Part shown: positions 10,826 through 23,600 of the stretch, in pieces
How positions within the stretch are numbered: position 1 is the stretch's first letter
Layout: the number at the start of each line of letters is the position of its first letter
Assembly (NCBI RefSeq): GCF_000512585.2
Contig: NC_089248.1
Span: forward strand, 744,001 to 808,000
Direction: 5' to 3'
Origin: Kwoniella bestiolae CBS 10118
Taxonomy: Eukaryota; Basidiomycota; Tremellomycetes; Tremellales; Cryptococcaceae
DNA length: 64,000 bases
Translations under genes and position numbers: made by a program
Notes under the pieces: model-generated
Database searches by the model: none
What the model was told of the DNA's origin: nothing
What the model saw: the letters and a program-made list of their open reading frames with translations, nothing else

Positions 10826-13800
10826 TCAGCCGCTGGGATCAACCTCTCTAACACATTTGGCCAACCCAGCTTCTTCCTGAATCCTCAACAACTCTCCTCC
10901 CCTAATATGCTATGCGATATAAACCAATCAACTCAACTCCGGGAGGGTCGTCTGATCCATTTATACTGAACTGAAACACTAAACTCACCTTCTTATCGCA
11001 CAGATCCCTAAAGATCGAATCGCGCTTATCGAACAGCTTCAATGGAGTATCGAATTCCTTAACTTCCCCTTTGTCTAGTACTAGGATACGATCGTAGTAC
11101 GCCACAGTCTGGAGTCGGTGGGCGATGGACAGCAGCTGTACAGTCGATGTCACCCATCAAATGTTCGCGGTGGCTTGAACCGAGGTGAGATTTACTCACC
11201 GTGATATCTGAGAACTCTGTCTGGATGTTACCCTGGATCAACGCGTCTGTCTCTGGATCTACCGAGGAGGTAGCTTCGTCCAGGAGGAGGACCCTACATC
11301 GTCTTGAGAGTGCTCTGATGAGGGATACTACAGAGCAATGGCATGACTTTGTCAGTACCATCTTTGTAAGGGATATCAAGAGATCAGAAATTGCTGGTTT
11401 ACTTACATAGCTGTTTCTCCCCAGCACTGAAATTTGCTCCCTCCGCAGCGACGCTCCCATCGAGTTTCAATTTATCTCTGAGCGTGGCAGAGACTCTGGG
11501 GTGATTTCGGATAAGGTTCAAGGCGTCGTTTAACTCTGCGTCGGTTCGTGATGAGGTTGGATCGAGGTTATCTCTGCGGCGTAGATACAATACGACATCA
11601 GATCAAAAAAGTCTATGTCACCTGAACAGGTCTTACGATAATTGGGAAATTAGACTCACCGGATAGTTCCAGCAAACAAGAATGCATATTGAGGAATGAT
11701 AGCCAATCTCGATCTCAACTATTCGCCACCGACGTCAATCAACAATCAGTCCAAGGGTGCAACGAGTCAGTGGATAACAAGAAAAGTTGGAAAAGTAGAA
11801 GGAAGGAAACATAACAACATACAGTCTCCAACCCCAACCCCCTCAAATCAACCCCATCAACCTCAATCACACCACTATCAACCTCGACAGTCCTAAATAA
11901 GGCTTGAGCGACGCTGCTCTTCCCTGCACCCGTTCTACCGATTATACCGATCTTCTCACCAGCGTTTATACTGAAACTCAGATCTTTAAGGACGAGGGGT
12001 AACTCGGGTCGATATCGGAGACAGACGGTTTTAAATTGGATCGAACCGTTATTTGGCCATTGGGTGAGGTCGGGGTCACTGGGTAGGGTGGGGAGAGCTT
12101 CGGAGGGGAGGGTGTTGTAATGATGGAGACGCTCGACACAGTTCTGCGTGGAGCGTGGAGTGTATCAGATTATCTTTCGTCAGTGGTGCTTGGTTGGTGA
12201 GGTATGGCGTGGAGGGGGAAGAGTTGACATACCATCTCTTGTTCGCATTGAGCCCAGAGGGGTACGAAGAGCGTGAATACTGCGAACGAACGATGGTCGG
12301 TATATGCCCTTCTATTTGTGAAAGAATACCTCGAAAACGTACTATAAGCCGTATTCAGCGCGTACGTCAACACCTGTATGTATAAGAAAGGGAAAACAGA
12401 TTTCCTATTAGCTTTGATCGTTCGTACTCATTCTACCTTGGAGCCAGCTGACTGACCACTCCAAATCTTTCGGGAGAAACGTCTTCTCGTCTTACGACTC
12501 CGATAATTCCAATAAGCTGTGAACGTTTCCGAAGATCAGTGCTCCGATAGATGTGGGCATTAGATGACTTACCAGAATGATACTTTGGCTCAAAGCGTCC
12601 AGCCGAACGGATAACCACCTGAAAATATCATCACTTTCAGTCAGCATTATCCACTCGAGTCTCTAAATACACTGGACATACCGTTGGCAAGTCAGCTGTG
12701 GCAAGAGGTAACGATAAATTAACTGTCAGCTGGCCACATTACAACAACCTGATGTTACGAAGATCAACTCACTGTCAGGATATAGGCTTGCTATAGGGAT
12801 GAACAGATTAGTTAGTCAATCCTGTTGTGCCTGCCGACAGAAGAATGGGACACAATCACCTGCTCCTTCTTCAGTCCCTCCCTCAGACGATTTTGGAACT
12901 TTTCTTGTTGCCCAAAAGCCCTGATTACCGCATGTCCGGCCAGCTATGATGGATCGAAGTCACCTCATCAGCCTTATCACCATATAGTACTCATAGAATA
13001 AGGTGTGAAAGGAAATCCCGAAGCTATTCACCTGCTCGCTGAAAGAGGTATACCATTCGCTCCTGATCAGCGATTCAACCCTCTTCAGCTCTCTTGAAGT
13101 TCTGGTGTAGAAGGCAGTGCAGAGATACTGTAAGAGAGTTAGCGATACGTCTGATGGATATGATATGGGCTTTTACGGACAAAAGCGCATCCGAGAGGGA
13201 TGAACATCAAACCCAACCATGGATAGGTGTAAATGATCAGACCCATCGTTCCAAGGATGATCAGCGTATTACTATAAACTATAAATCAGCAAGGATACCG
13301 GTTTCATTACCTAGATGTACCAGACGTACCTCAATAACTGATACCAGATTAAGGAAAATCGATCATCGAGAATACGAATATCTGCAAAAATCAGCGGTGT
13401 TCGTCAGCTTGTGCAATGCAATATCTGGAGTCCCGAGTCGAGGGTTACAGACCTTTCGAGAGTCGACTGATTATTCGTCCGGTCTGTTCAATACCATAAT
13501 CACACCCATAAGTCACCGTCTTCTTAGTTCATTCGAATCAATAGCACGCGTCAATGGACCTACTGGCGTCCTATCATGCCATGTGGTTGGGCTCCGCATA
13601 ACGGCTGCCCAGCCGCCATTGAACATGTTGAAAGATGCCCGCATAGCTGCCAAAGCAATCGCAAAGACCGTGGCGAACTGGAATGCGCGATGTAGTGCAA
13701 TGGTCCATGAAATGAGCACTTTCGAAGATGGTGTCTAAAGCAATACTGTATTGGGAACTCACGTTGAATAGTGCTTGAGCAGCACCCAGTCCTGCAATCG

Positions 13801-16800
13801 CCGAAACAAAGTTAGCCATACTCTCATTGTTCGACGTGTCGTGAACGGGGGTATACGCACCACCATAAACTCCCATATATTGTCCTTGGGTGAACCCATT
13901 GATAGTTGATCCAGTCCAATATCCCAAAAACAGGGAATTCCCAATCGCAGAAGCCTGTGTAAGAAGTAGGCAAACCGCACAAACGACGACATAAAAAGGC
14001 GAATCCAAAGCTTTGAAGTATGCTTTATACGTCCCCCAAGTCACATTTCCAGTGAGCCTCTCCTCATCCTCGAATTCTTTTGTTGAGATTGCTTTCGCAT
14101 CCCTAACTTTCATATTGGATGGCGTTTTTTCCTCTTCATCCGCACCCTGGTCCGCTACCAGCGGGCTGACCTCGATTCCCTGGGGAGCATCTCGAGCGAT
14201 GTTCGTTTCAATCCCTTCGGATGGATCAGCCTCGTGCTCGTGCTTATCGATCACTCCAAGTTCGTCCATCAACGGTTGGAAAAATGCCTTCCGTATTTCT
14301 CAGCTCCTGTTGAGTTCGAATATCAACGTCAGTATGTTGTGTGGAGGACGGGAGACGAGAGATGACTCACAGAGTATGTACCCTGCTGGACGATCCGACC
14401 TTCATGTTCTGATACCCGATTCAACACCAACACCAAGTCTGCCTTGGGCAATACATCCAGATGGTGAGTGACCAAGATTCTCGTTCGATCGGCAAATGGA
14501 CCATTCAATATACAGTTTTTCAGAAGATGATGCCCCACTCCGGCGTCAACCGCTGAGAGAGGATCGTCCAAGAGGACAATTTCAGATCGATCGTATGCTG
14601 CACGAGCTAGACAGAGCCTCTGTCTTTGACCCCCTGATAGCGTTATGCCTTTTTCGCCAACTTTGGTTCTGTGAGAGCATATCTGTAAGTGTCTTGCTCC
14701 AGGGCAATCAGTGTTTTCGTTCTGACTTACCGATCTCCCTCGTCCCACATCCCAATATCGCTTTTCAACGCGCAGGCGAAGATCGTATCTTCAACTCTGG
14801 CTTGATCAATCTCGTGCTCATGCGAAGAGAATGTGATATTATCCCGGACGGTACCAGATTGTACCCATGCGTGTTGAGGTACTGTGACGAGCACTTGTGA
14901 TCAACGATCACCCTGAGAGACCGTTGCGTAGATGACATCACGTACCGAAGCTTACAGTCCCACCAAATCTCACATGTCCATTGAGCCTTCGCACTTCGTT
15001 GATCAGTCCGTTCAACAGTGTTGACTTGCCTGTACCGACCCTTCCGACCACGCATACCAGAGCTCCTAGATCATCCACCAATTTCATGAGCCCTTCGATC
15101 CTGCGCTGATGAGAAGTGGCACATACCTCGAGGTATCTTCAAGTCAACACCACTGAGATGAAATGGAATGTCCAAATCTTCTTCATCTGGGTCTACGTCC
15201 ATAGCGAGTCCAAGCTTCTTGCGTTTTCTAGCTTTCTCCTTCTCTATCTTCGTCTCTCTCCTCTTCTCCGATCTAGATTTCTTCTCCGTCTTATCATTCT
15301 CGGGTGAGTCATCTTTCTCATCTGAGGTTTTATCTTTCGGATCATTCTTGACTTTAGGAGCAGCATCATACCGGAAATCTGCCCTAACGTCAATCCCATA
15401 CTTGGCTTCGGGATGGATATCAAGCGAATCAACGAGTTCTTCCGCCTGAAAATGGTAATCAGCTACCTCAATCTTTGATCAATACCTGAAGATATCTCTG
15501 ACCTTTAGCGTTCGACGAACTCTTCCTAGAGATACTGCCATATCTCCAATCGCCGCAAGAGTCATGGGTAACAAAGAGATAGGCACTCTGATGACGGAGA
15601 ACCATTGTAGGCCAGAGAAGATCACCGCAGCGGTTAAATCGTGTCCGGACAGAGCATAAGTCACAAAAGTCACTAGTATGATTGAGCTGTCAATGGCTTA
15701 TCATGTCTTAGTGGTAAAGACAGACTTACAGATAGCAGCGAAAATGGGTATGACATTCAATATCGCGGTCATGACCCCTCGAAGCAAACTCTTATTTCGC
15801 AGATTGCCCAATTCTTGTCGACGGATACCCGACACTTTCTCACCAAAGAACCGCTCGTAGGCGTATAACTTGACTGCTCGTACGTTGTTCAATATCTCAG
15901 TAAGGAGTCTGACTCGCTTGTCTGTATGTTGTTCTTGTCGATCACTGAAGTCCATAAACTTTCGTGTCATCCACCCTATAATGAGGCCTTGTAAGCGGGA
16001 ACAATCGAGAAGATTAGTCAATTTCTCTACTCACATTGGGATGGTCCAGCAATCGCCAAGACCTGCGCAATGATCAGCAACAAGTACTGTAATGTTATCG
16101 AGAGTACAGCAGATGACTACCTACCGCCACACCGACCAAAGCAGAATAGCCAAGATTGTAAATGAGGAGTGCAATTCCTGCAGTCAACGTTATAGGATCT
16201 ATCATCAGATTGGCCAATGTTGACATTGCCCATTCCTGATGCAACGCGTTCCAGCCACAGCCATAAATCGTAAGTTCATGATTTGCCTCAGCCGACGCTG
16301 AACTTACAATGATGCTACAATCGGTCGAAACTAGGGTGAACAGCCGGCCATTGGTCATTTCATTTCTGGATTTGCCTGACAGTCGCCTAGCGTCAATGAT
16401 CGTCAGCGAAAGGGGTTGATTGCAAGAACAGGACACTCACATGGACTTGCGGCCGATAAGATCCACAAGCTGATCGAACGACAATCAGGTAAGCTTTTCC
16501 GTCTCGATACGTATAGGGCAAGCCACTCACCGCCATACTTAGTCTTGATCCCATGATGAACTCTACTTGATCGCCCTTGAAGAATAGCAAACTCGCCGAG
16601 AATTGCATGACAAACAGAGCTATCGCCAGTCCAATGCCTCGACCAATGCTCTGCGGTCGAGGGATGTCATCCGTCAAAGTCCCGTTATTACGCGCTTGAT
16701 AGTACGTGTGTGCGGTAGTCACGTGTTCGATAAGTCGCTTAGTCACGAGAGGGGCAGTCACCCTCAAAGCCTCTGAGAGAGAAACCGGAACATGTGAGTG

Positions 16801-17571
16801 ATCTTTTTTCAATACCTACAGTTGTGAGAACAGAGAATACTCACGCCCGGCGATAGACAAGACCACTGTTGTCCAGTATTGTTTCCAAAATGAGAGATAG
16901 ACGGCGTACCATAGACTCATATCATACTCTTTACCATCTTCAATGGCAAGTTGGTCGTATGCGATTTTCTGGGCTTTCTTCTTACCATACAGCTTAATGT
17001 GCTCGGGATCGGGCTCTCCCAATTTGATCTTTGGGTCAGTGTGTGTCATTTGGTCCGAGTCTGATTGGCACTTTTCAGGATCATCCCGATATAACGGGTC
17101 TGCATCAGAGCCTGTATTTTCTGTCGGCGAGTTCGGACAATTGTCGACAAGGCGATTGGGATCACCAACTGGTTTCTCGGAAGCACAATCGGGCGCCTGA
17201 GCAAGTGCGCCAACCCGACGAGAAGGTGGCATCCGGCGCATGAAATGCTTCTGTAGTCTTTCGGCATTCTACAGTACGAATATCAGTCTGCGTGGAGTAC
17301 ATTATGGAAGTACTTACTGTTTTACTGGTCAACTCATCGCTAAGCGACCATAAATCTACCTTGTTTATCAGTATCAGAATATTACGGCAAACCTAAAAGC
17401 AGAAAAAGACGCACCTTCAATTTGCAACGGTCTTGAATAGCCCACTTTGAGCATGGGTGTAATCCAAGTATACAGGAAATTGGATACGATATTGGCTTTT
17501 GCCATTGGAATGAGCTCGCCCTCGAAGATCGCTTCGGGAGCTTCGGAGGGTTTGTAGAATGGAATAGGCAT
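10826..17571 (-). CDS. ABC transporter, subfamily C (Yor1/MRP-type multidrug exporter)
   Basis: A heavily spliced gene with 20 or more introns starts at ATG 17571 (MPIPFYKPSEAPEAIFEGELIPMAKANI) and ends GLAKCVREVDPSG at 10826. Two membrane-domain/ATPase halves are visible. NBD1 has Walker A GRVGTGKST (about 15025-15050), signature ITLSGGQRQRL and Walker B LLDDPLSAVD (14570-14640). NBD2 has Walker A GRTGAGKSS (about 11920-11945), a divergent signature NFSAGEKQL and Walker B LLLDEATSSVD (11260-11300), then AHRLQTV. The short N-terminus ending in FLYTWITPMLKVGYSRPL and the absence of a third membrane domain fit Yor1-like short MRPs, which export organic anions and drugs at the plasma membrane. 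An acidic/Lys-rich linker (15160-15450) follows the first membrane domain. As in other ABCC proteins, NBD1 has Asp in place of the catalytic Glu. Exon limits were not all resolved. Confidence 0.9.
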
Positions 17572-18233
17572 CTTTGGGTAATTTAACTGATTACCTCTTG
17601 GGAGGCGTAGGAATTTTGATCGATGGGGAAAAGGGGTGTTATGTTGTCAGATATCAGAAGTAAGATGTATTCGAGACTGTTCTTGATTGAATGTGAAATG
17701 AAAAGGAATATAGGGATGTGGACGGTTGGCTATTGAAGTATTAGTTCGAGTTATATACGACACTGGTCAGTGGACTGGCCGTCTGACGTCGGATCGTTCA
17801 CGAAAGTCTGGATCCCGTATCGTACTTCGGAGTCAGAAAGGAGAAAGTGACACTGTCGTATAATCCCATAAAGGTAGGGACGGACAAAGGGTGGGATGCT
17901 CAGACGAACCAATCCCATCATATCCTGCCAATGCTCACCTTCCTTTCGGTCGGTCGAGTCAAAAACCGATCGGATACGCGAGACATGACAGAGCACCATA
18001 TGAGATCGAGCAGGCATCCAATTCGCTGACCGGTATGATTATCGACGGGTCCGATGAAAGATTTCAATCCTATCTGGAAGGGATGTTGGACCACCTTTGT
18101 ACATCAGAATATCGAGTGCTGATTCTCAGTGTGAGCATTCTAGCTGTTTTTCTCAAACATCGTACTTTACTTTGCGACCTGTAACTTGTATGTGCAAGAT
18201 AACATTCTTAGACCAAACATACCGACGAGGGAC
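17572..18233. promoter_or_regulatory. Shared divergent promoter of the ABC and MFS exporters
   Basis: 662 bases between two oppositely oriented transporter start codons. It includes a CGG/CCG-rich patch around 17945-17976 with the palindrome CCGATCGG, which could be a zinc-cluster factor site (inference). ORFs here (17751-18184) look like chance frames. Confidence 0.45.
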
Positions 18234-20521
18234 ATGACGACCGACGTCAACGAGGACAAGAGTATGGCGGGCAACCAGCCAGAATATCGGAAACCTCCCT
18301 TAGGAATTAGCGTAAGTTGGCAGCCGGAAACGAATCTCTGTTTCTGACATTCTACCCCATTAGTGGCGAAGTTCGACTTGGTATATCACTGCAGGTGTGT
18401 GTGTGTGTGTGAACGCGAGTACAGAGTTATGGACGCCCAGTGACATGGTCTGCCATAGTCGTGACATACGGAGCCATGACCGAGGCGCTTTGCTACGTAA
18501 GTCGTCATTCAATAGTATCGGACAAAGGTCACAGTAGTCACGACAAGTTGTCACCATGTAGACGATCGGAGTTCCCGTCATTCCGTTCCGCCTCGAACAT
18601 CTGGGTTACAGCCACATATCGACCAAATTATCCTGGTTCCTCTTCGCATATTGTATCGCAATATCCATTTGTAAGCTCCCCACTAAATCAGTGCCCAAAT
18701 GGGGGCACGTGTGGACTGATGAGTCTGGACCACACAGCTACCTTGCCTGGCGCCATACTTCTCGATAGGAAAGCATGGCGACGAGGTCCACTCATAGCTG
18801 CGACTCTCGCAATGCAATCTGCGCTTTTACTGTTGATCTTCGTGGATAGGTTCTGGGTTATGATCTTTGCACGTACTATTCAGGGACTATCTTGCTCGAT
18901 CATATGGTCTGGTGAGCATCAGTCCTAACACCTGCCATCTCGAGATTCGATGACAATGCTAAATCCTGATTTGACAATTGGGGGAATAGTCGGATTTGCT
19001 CTGATGTGAGTTCTCCTAGATCCACAATACTGTAATTTACAGTATTGCCGATGATCATGTAGCTGCGAGAACGTCGACAAGAAGGTCATAGGCCGTCAGC
19101 TGGGATTCGCATTTGCAGGTATCAGTACAGGTGAAATCATAGTAAGTCATTTGAGCACTGCTCATTCCGCGAAAACAGTTGATCAGGAAGGCGAAATGTA
19201 CAGGGCCCAGCATCTGGAGGGGGACTGTACGCAGCATTCGGTTGGAAAGCACCTTGGGTACTCTGTATCATAATGTGTAGTGTGGAGCTGCTCGGAAGGT
19301 GGTTAGCGGTCGAGCAGAAGGATCTCGCCAAGTATCAAAGTAACTCACCAGCGGGGATAGAAGAAAGCAAACAGCCAGAGATGAGTCCAAGTCCAGCAGA
19401 TATTCCGGATTTTGCGGAACATGGTCATCTTCCATCTTCAGACCAACCCCCAAGAAGTACCGAGACTGCTCAGAATGAGCCTGAACATTTCTCGCCATTG
19501 AGGGTGATCAAGATTCTCTTTTCCCTTCCAAGGAGCCTCACCGGTATTGCTGTGAACTTCCGTTTGGGCTTAATCCTAGGCGTCTTGGATCCTACGTAAG
19601 TGCCCTCGCAGATATGCTCAATAGGTCCAACCATCTGACGGTTTATATTGCAGCTTGACATTAAGGCTCAAAGATCAGTGGGGAAAAGACTCGCATTTTG
19701 ATGGATTGGTATATCGTAAGTCCCGCATCATACACACTCCCAAGTCGACTCTCATCGTTAATCATTAGCTTGAGCGTATACAGTAGCGACTGGCGTACCA
19801 TGTCTCATCACTTCGCCCTTCACCGGTTGGCTTGCCGATAAGATAGGTGCAGAGTGGATATTATCCCCTGCAGCGGTTGTGGCAGCTCCTTTCCCTTTAC
19901 TGATGATGTTGAGCAGAAGTCTTTCAGGATTTATCATCTGTTATGGGCTATTTGGTAAGTCTTGACCTCCATTGAAACGAAAGCGGTGCTGACCGGCGTT
20001 GAATATTTAGTCATATTCCTGAATAGTACACTTACACCGATTGGAGTGGAAGTAGCAGCCGTTACAGCTCAAAATGTGAGTTGGATCGATCTGGGTCATA
20101 CCTATGGCTATGTATGATTGACGAATCGTGTTCAAACCAGGAGGGGATAAGCGAGTTGCACCAATTTGCCGCACTGAATTTGGCCTGGGGTAAGTGTCGC
20201 TGTTTTTACCTGGAGGTCGGACATAGAGGATCATCAAGTCGCTGATATCCCTCGACTTTTGCGTATTAGCAACATCAGCCGCGGCCGGTACGATCATCGG
20301 CGGACAGCTGTACGACCACGTCGGCTGGAATGCAATATGCTGGTGAGCCAATCGTATTAATACCACTTGTGTTACTGATCACCGCTGCTTCATTCAGGTT
20401 CTGCTTCGCGACCTCGCTTGCGCTTCTACCTATCACATTGCTGTATTCAGGCGAAAGACCATTATACCATCGCATGGTGTATCGAAAATCCCGCGCAACT
20501 TCAACATCGACCGAAGGGTAG
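18234..20521 (+). CDS. MFS transporter, DHA1/vesicular-amine-transporter-like
   Basis: Start ATG 18234 (MTTDVNEDKSM) and stop at 20519-20521, with about ten short introns. Spliced segments read WRSSTWYITA, VTWSAIVVTYGAMTEALCY, TIGVPVIPFRLEHLGY, FARTIQGLSCSIIWS, RQLGFAFAGISTGEIIGPASGG, then a central loop beginning EQKDLAKY, then LTPIGVEVAAVTAQNEGISELHQFAALNLAWATSAAAGTIIGGQLYD. The helices and the G-rich motif after helix 5 match 12-TM proton antiporters of the DHA1 group. Substrate cannot be told. The second intron (18395-18440, 46 nt) begins inside a GT microsatellite. It is divergent from the ABC exporter and ends 86 bases from the Prp16 stop on the other strand. Confidence 0.85.
18395..18411 (+). 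repeat. (GT)8 microsatellite containing a splice donor
   Basis: GTGTGTGTGTGTGTGTG directly follows exon 2 of the MFS gene (TGGTATATCACTGCAG) and forms the intron's 5' end. Confidence 0.8.
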
Positions 20522-20607
20522 TAGGCCACAAAGCATGTCAGCGACTTGAGTATATAGACAGCCATCAGTACAAGAACAGAATGTGAGAGTATGCATAGTC
20601 ATGTCTA

Positions 20608-23600
20608 TTAATACAGTTCTGCAAATGCCAACACATCAGATACCTCCCGCCCTTCTTCGAGGAGTTGCGGATGATCGTGATCCAGCTCCAATTCCTGCAC
20701 TTCTGGGTGTGTAGGCGATACCCATTCCCCCGACTTTCGGTGTCCTCGAGACGGCTTCTTGTCGGATCTTTTCCGCTTTGGCACGTTCGATCCTGCGAAA
20801 GCAATGTCGTCAGCTATCGTGGATCTGGTAAATTTTGGAAGGGAAGCAAAACACAGCAATCAACTCACTCTTCCCTCTGTCTCGCCATCTCAGCTTCCAT
20901 CTCCGTCTTCTTACTGAAATCTCGATTGGCTCTTGCTCTTGCTAATGCGTCGAAGTTCTTCTCACGGATGGAGAAGAAGACACTTCCCAGTTCGGCTACT
21001 CGCATCATCAGCTGTCTGTTCCAAATATTGTGGAATGTGCAGTCTAGCTCACCTAACCAGTAAGGGTCCACCGATGTTACACACATCATGTATTCTGTGA
21101 GAAAGTCAGCATCTCATTACGTTGGTCAAAAAGCGATAACTTACGTTTCGAGGTCAAAACCACTATTAGAGTCGTCAGCTTCACAGTCTCATCAGGAATA
21201 GGCAAGCACACTTACATTCATGATACACAACATAATCCGGCATATCTACTTCCTGTCAGCTGGTTGTCTTAGAATCTATAAGCTAGCAGTGCACTCACAT
21301 CCGAGACCATACAAAGCACTCGTAGGATGCAATACACATGGTAACTGAACTCTGTCGTCAGCGGCGGATCGAAACAGCACAGACTCCAGAACGACTCACC
21401 CCAGTTCTAACATTCATGTACTCTCCTATACCCTTAACTCTAGCAGCCTGATGGAAATACCCAGCAGTGATACATTTCCTATTCCGACGTCAGCTGCGCT
21501 TCGCTCGAAGATGAACTTGTATGGCATAGCTCACCTGACTACATCCCAATCGGTCCCAACAGACAGTATCTCCATCTTCTGCTGCTTCATGATATCCTCC
21601 AACTGACCTCTGACTTCACGTGCCTTTCTCATAAGTTTTGGATGTAAGAAATGCTTCATACACCATGCGTCGGAGTATCTACAATCACACTCATCAGCTA
21701 TGTTATCTAGATCGGACGTGATAAATGTAACCGCTGACTTACCCATTACTCTTCCACTGGGTATAGACATGCAACAAAGTCAAATGATCACTTTCCGGCA
21801 CGAAGAACTTCTCTCTCGCCGCATCACTTTCCTCAGCTCGTTGAGGTGGTCGATAAAATACAGATGGGACAGATAACATAGACACGATAGTCAACATCTC
21901 CGATGAACATTGATACTCGGTAGCGACGATCAACATCTTCGCCAATGACGGTTCCATCGGGAAGTCTGACATCTTTCGACCCTGAGCTGTCAGATCTCCT
22001 ACGTTATCCAAGGCACCGAGACACCAGAGCTGATACATTGAGTTTAAGATGTTTTCTTGAGGTGGTGGATCCATAAAGTCAAATTCTAGTAAGTTCTTTA
22101 CTCCTAATGACTTCAAAAGAAGAACGGTGTTGGCAAGATTGGTTCGTTGGATCTCCGGGATGTTGTTGGGGAATAGCTCGTTCAGGTAAGCAGTCTCGGT
22201 GAAAAGTCGATAACAGAATCTATGACGCTTATCAGCCATATGGACGGGTCATGTAATTTGCAGCTATACTCACCCCGCACCAGTACGACCAGCTCGACCT
22301 GTCCTTTGTCCAGCATTCGCTTGACTGATGGGTGTAATCTGAAGAGCATCCATACCGACCTTCGGGTTGTACACCTTGAGCTTCGAATAACCAGCATCAA
22401 CGACATATAAAATACCGTCAACTGCATGAGCGTCAGCTAGAGACCTTGGTTTGTCGAAAGAAGAACCTATATCCAGCTTACCTGTAAGCGAAGTCTCAGC
22501 GATATTGGTAGCCACTACCACTTTCCTCCTCCCATCAGGCGTAGGCGAGAAGATCTTGGCTTGCAGATCTGCTGGCATCTGCGAGTAGATTGGTAGCACT
22601 GCGAGAGGCGGCGTATCGTCTAGCTGTTCTAGTCGCTCTGCGTTCCTATGTCAGCGGGATACTGAAGATTGGTTCGAGAGCAGACCCACCTTCTATCACT
22701 TGACATGTACACTCGATGTCCTCTTGACCAGTCATGAACACCAGTATATCACCCTGAGGACTGGACAGATGTATCTGCAGGACCTGCTTGATAGCGCTAT
22801 CCACGTAATCTTCACAAGGCGATTTGGAGTGGAAGATCTCAACCGGGAAAGTTCTTCCTGGAATCGTGTAAGTCGCCGCATTTCCGAAGAAACGAGAGAA
22901 CTAACATTAACATCAGCGAGCGATCGAGGGAGTGGTTGACGAAGATGTCCACTACTCACCTTATCAGCGTTCATGGTGGCAGAGGTCACGATCAACTTGA
23001 GATCTCGTCTTCTGGTCAAGACTGCGCAAAACAAGTCAGCATGAATTCCGACAGTCAGGCAACAAATGTGGATAATTCACTCTTTCTTAGCAGACCCATG
23101 AGGATATCCGTACTGAGCGATCTTTCGTGCGCTTCATCCAGAATGATCACACTATACCGATCCAAATCTCCTTCGTTCAGGGACTCTCGTAGCAATACAC
23201 CATCCGTCATGACTACCAAAAGCGTTAGCTCGATCGATTATAGTCACCAAAGCAGCTTACACTTGATCTTGGTATCTTTCGAAGTGCAATCCTCGAATCG
23301 AATCGCATAACCGACAGTTTCTCCCAAACCACACTGCGAAAGCAGAGTCAGCTACTATCCCACGACCGACCGGGAAAAAACAGCTCACTTCCATCTCCTC
23401 GCTCACACGCTTGGCAACTGACATAGCAGCCACACGACGAGGTTGCGTGCACCCTATCATACCGTTCGCGCAATATCCATCTTCGTAAAGGAACTGTCCT
23501 AATTGCGTGGTTTTACCAGATCCGGTCTCTCCGATCACAATGAGCACTAAAGAATGGTTTGTGAGTTGAGTACACACGAAATGATTTATTGGCCGACTCA

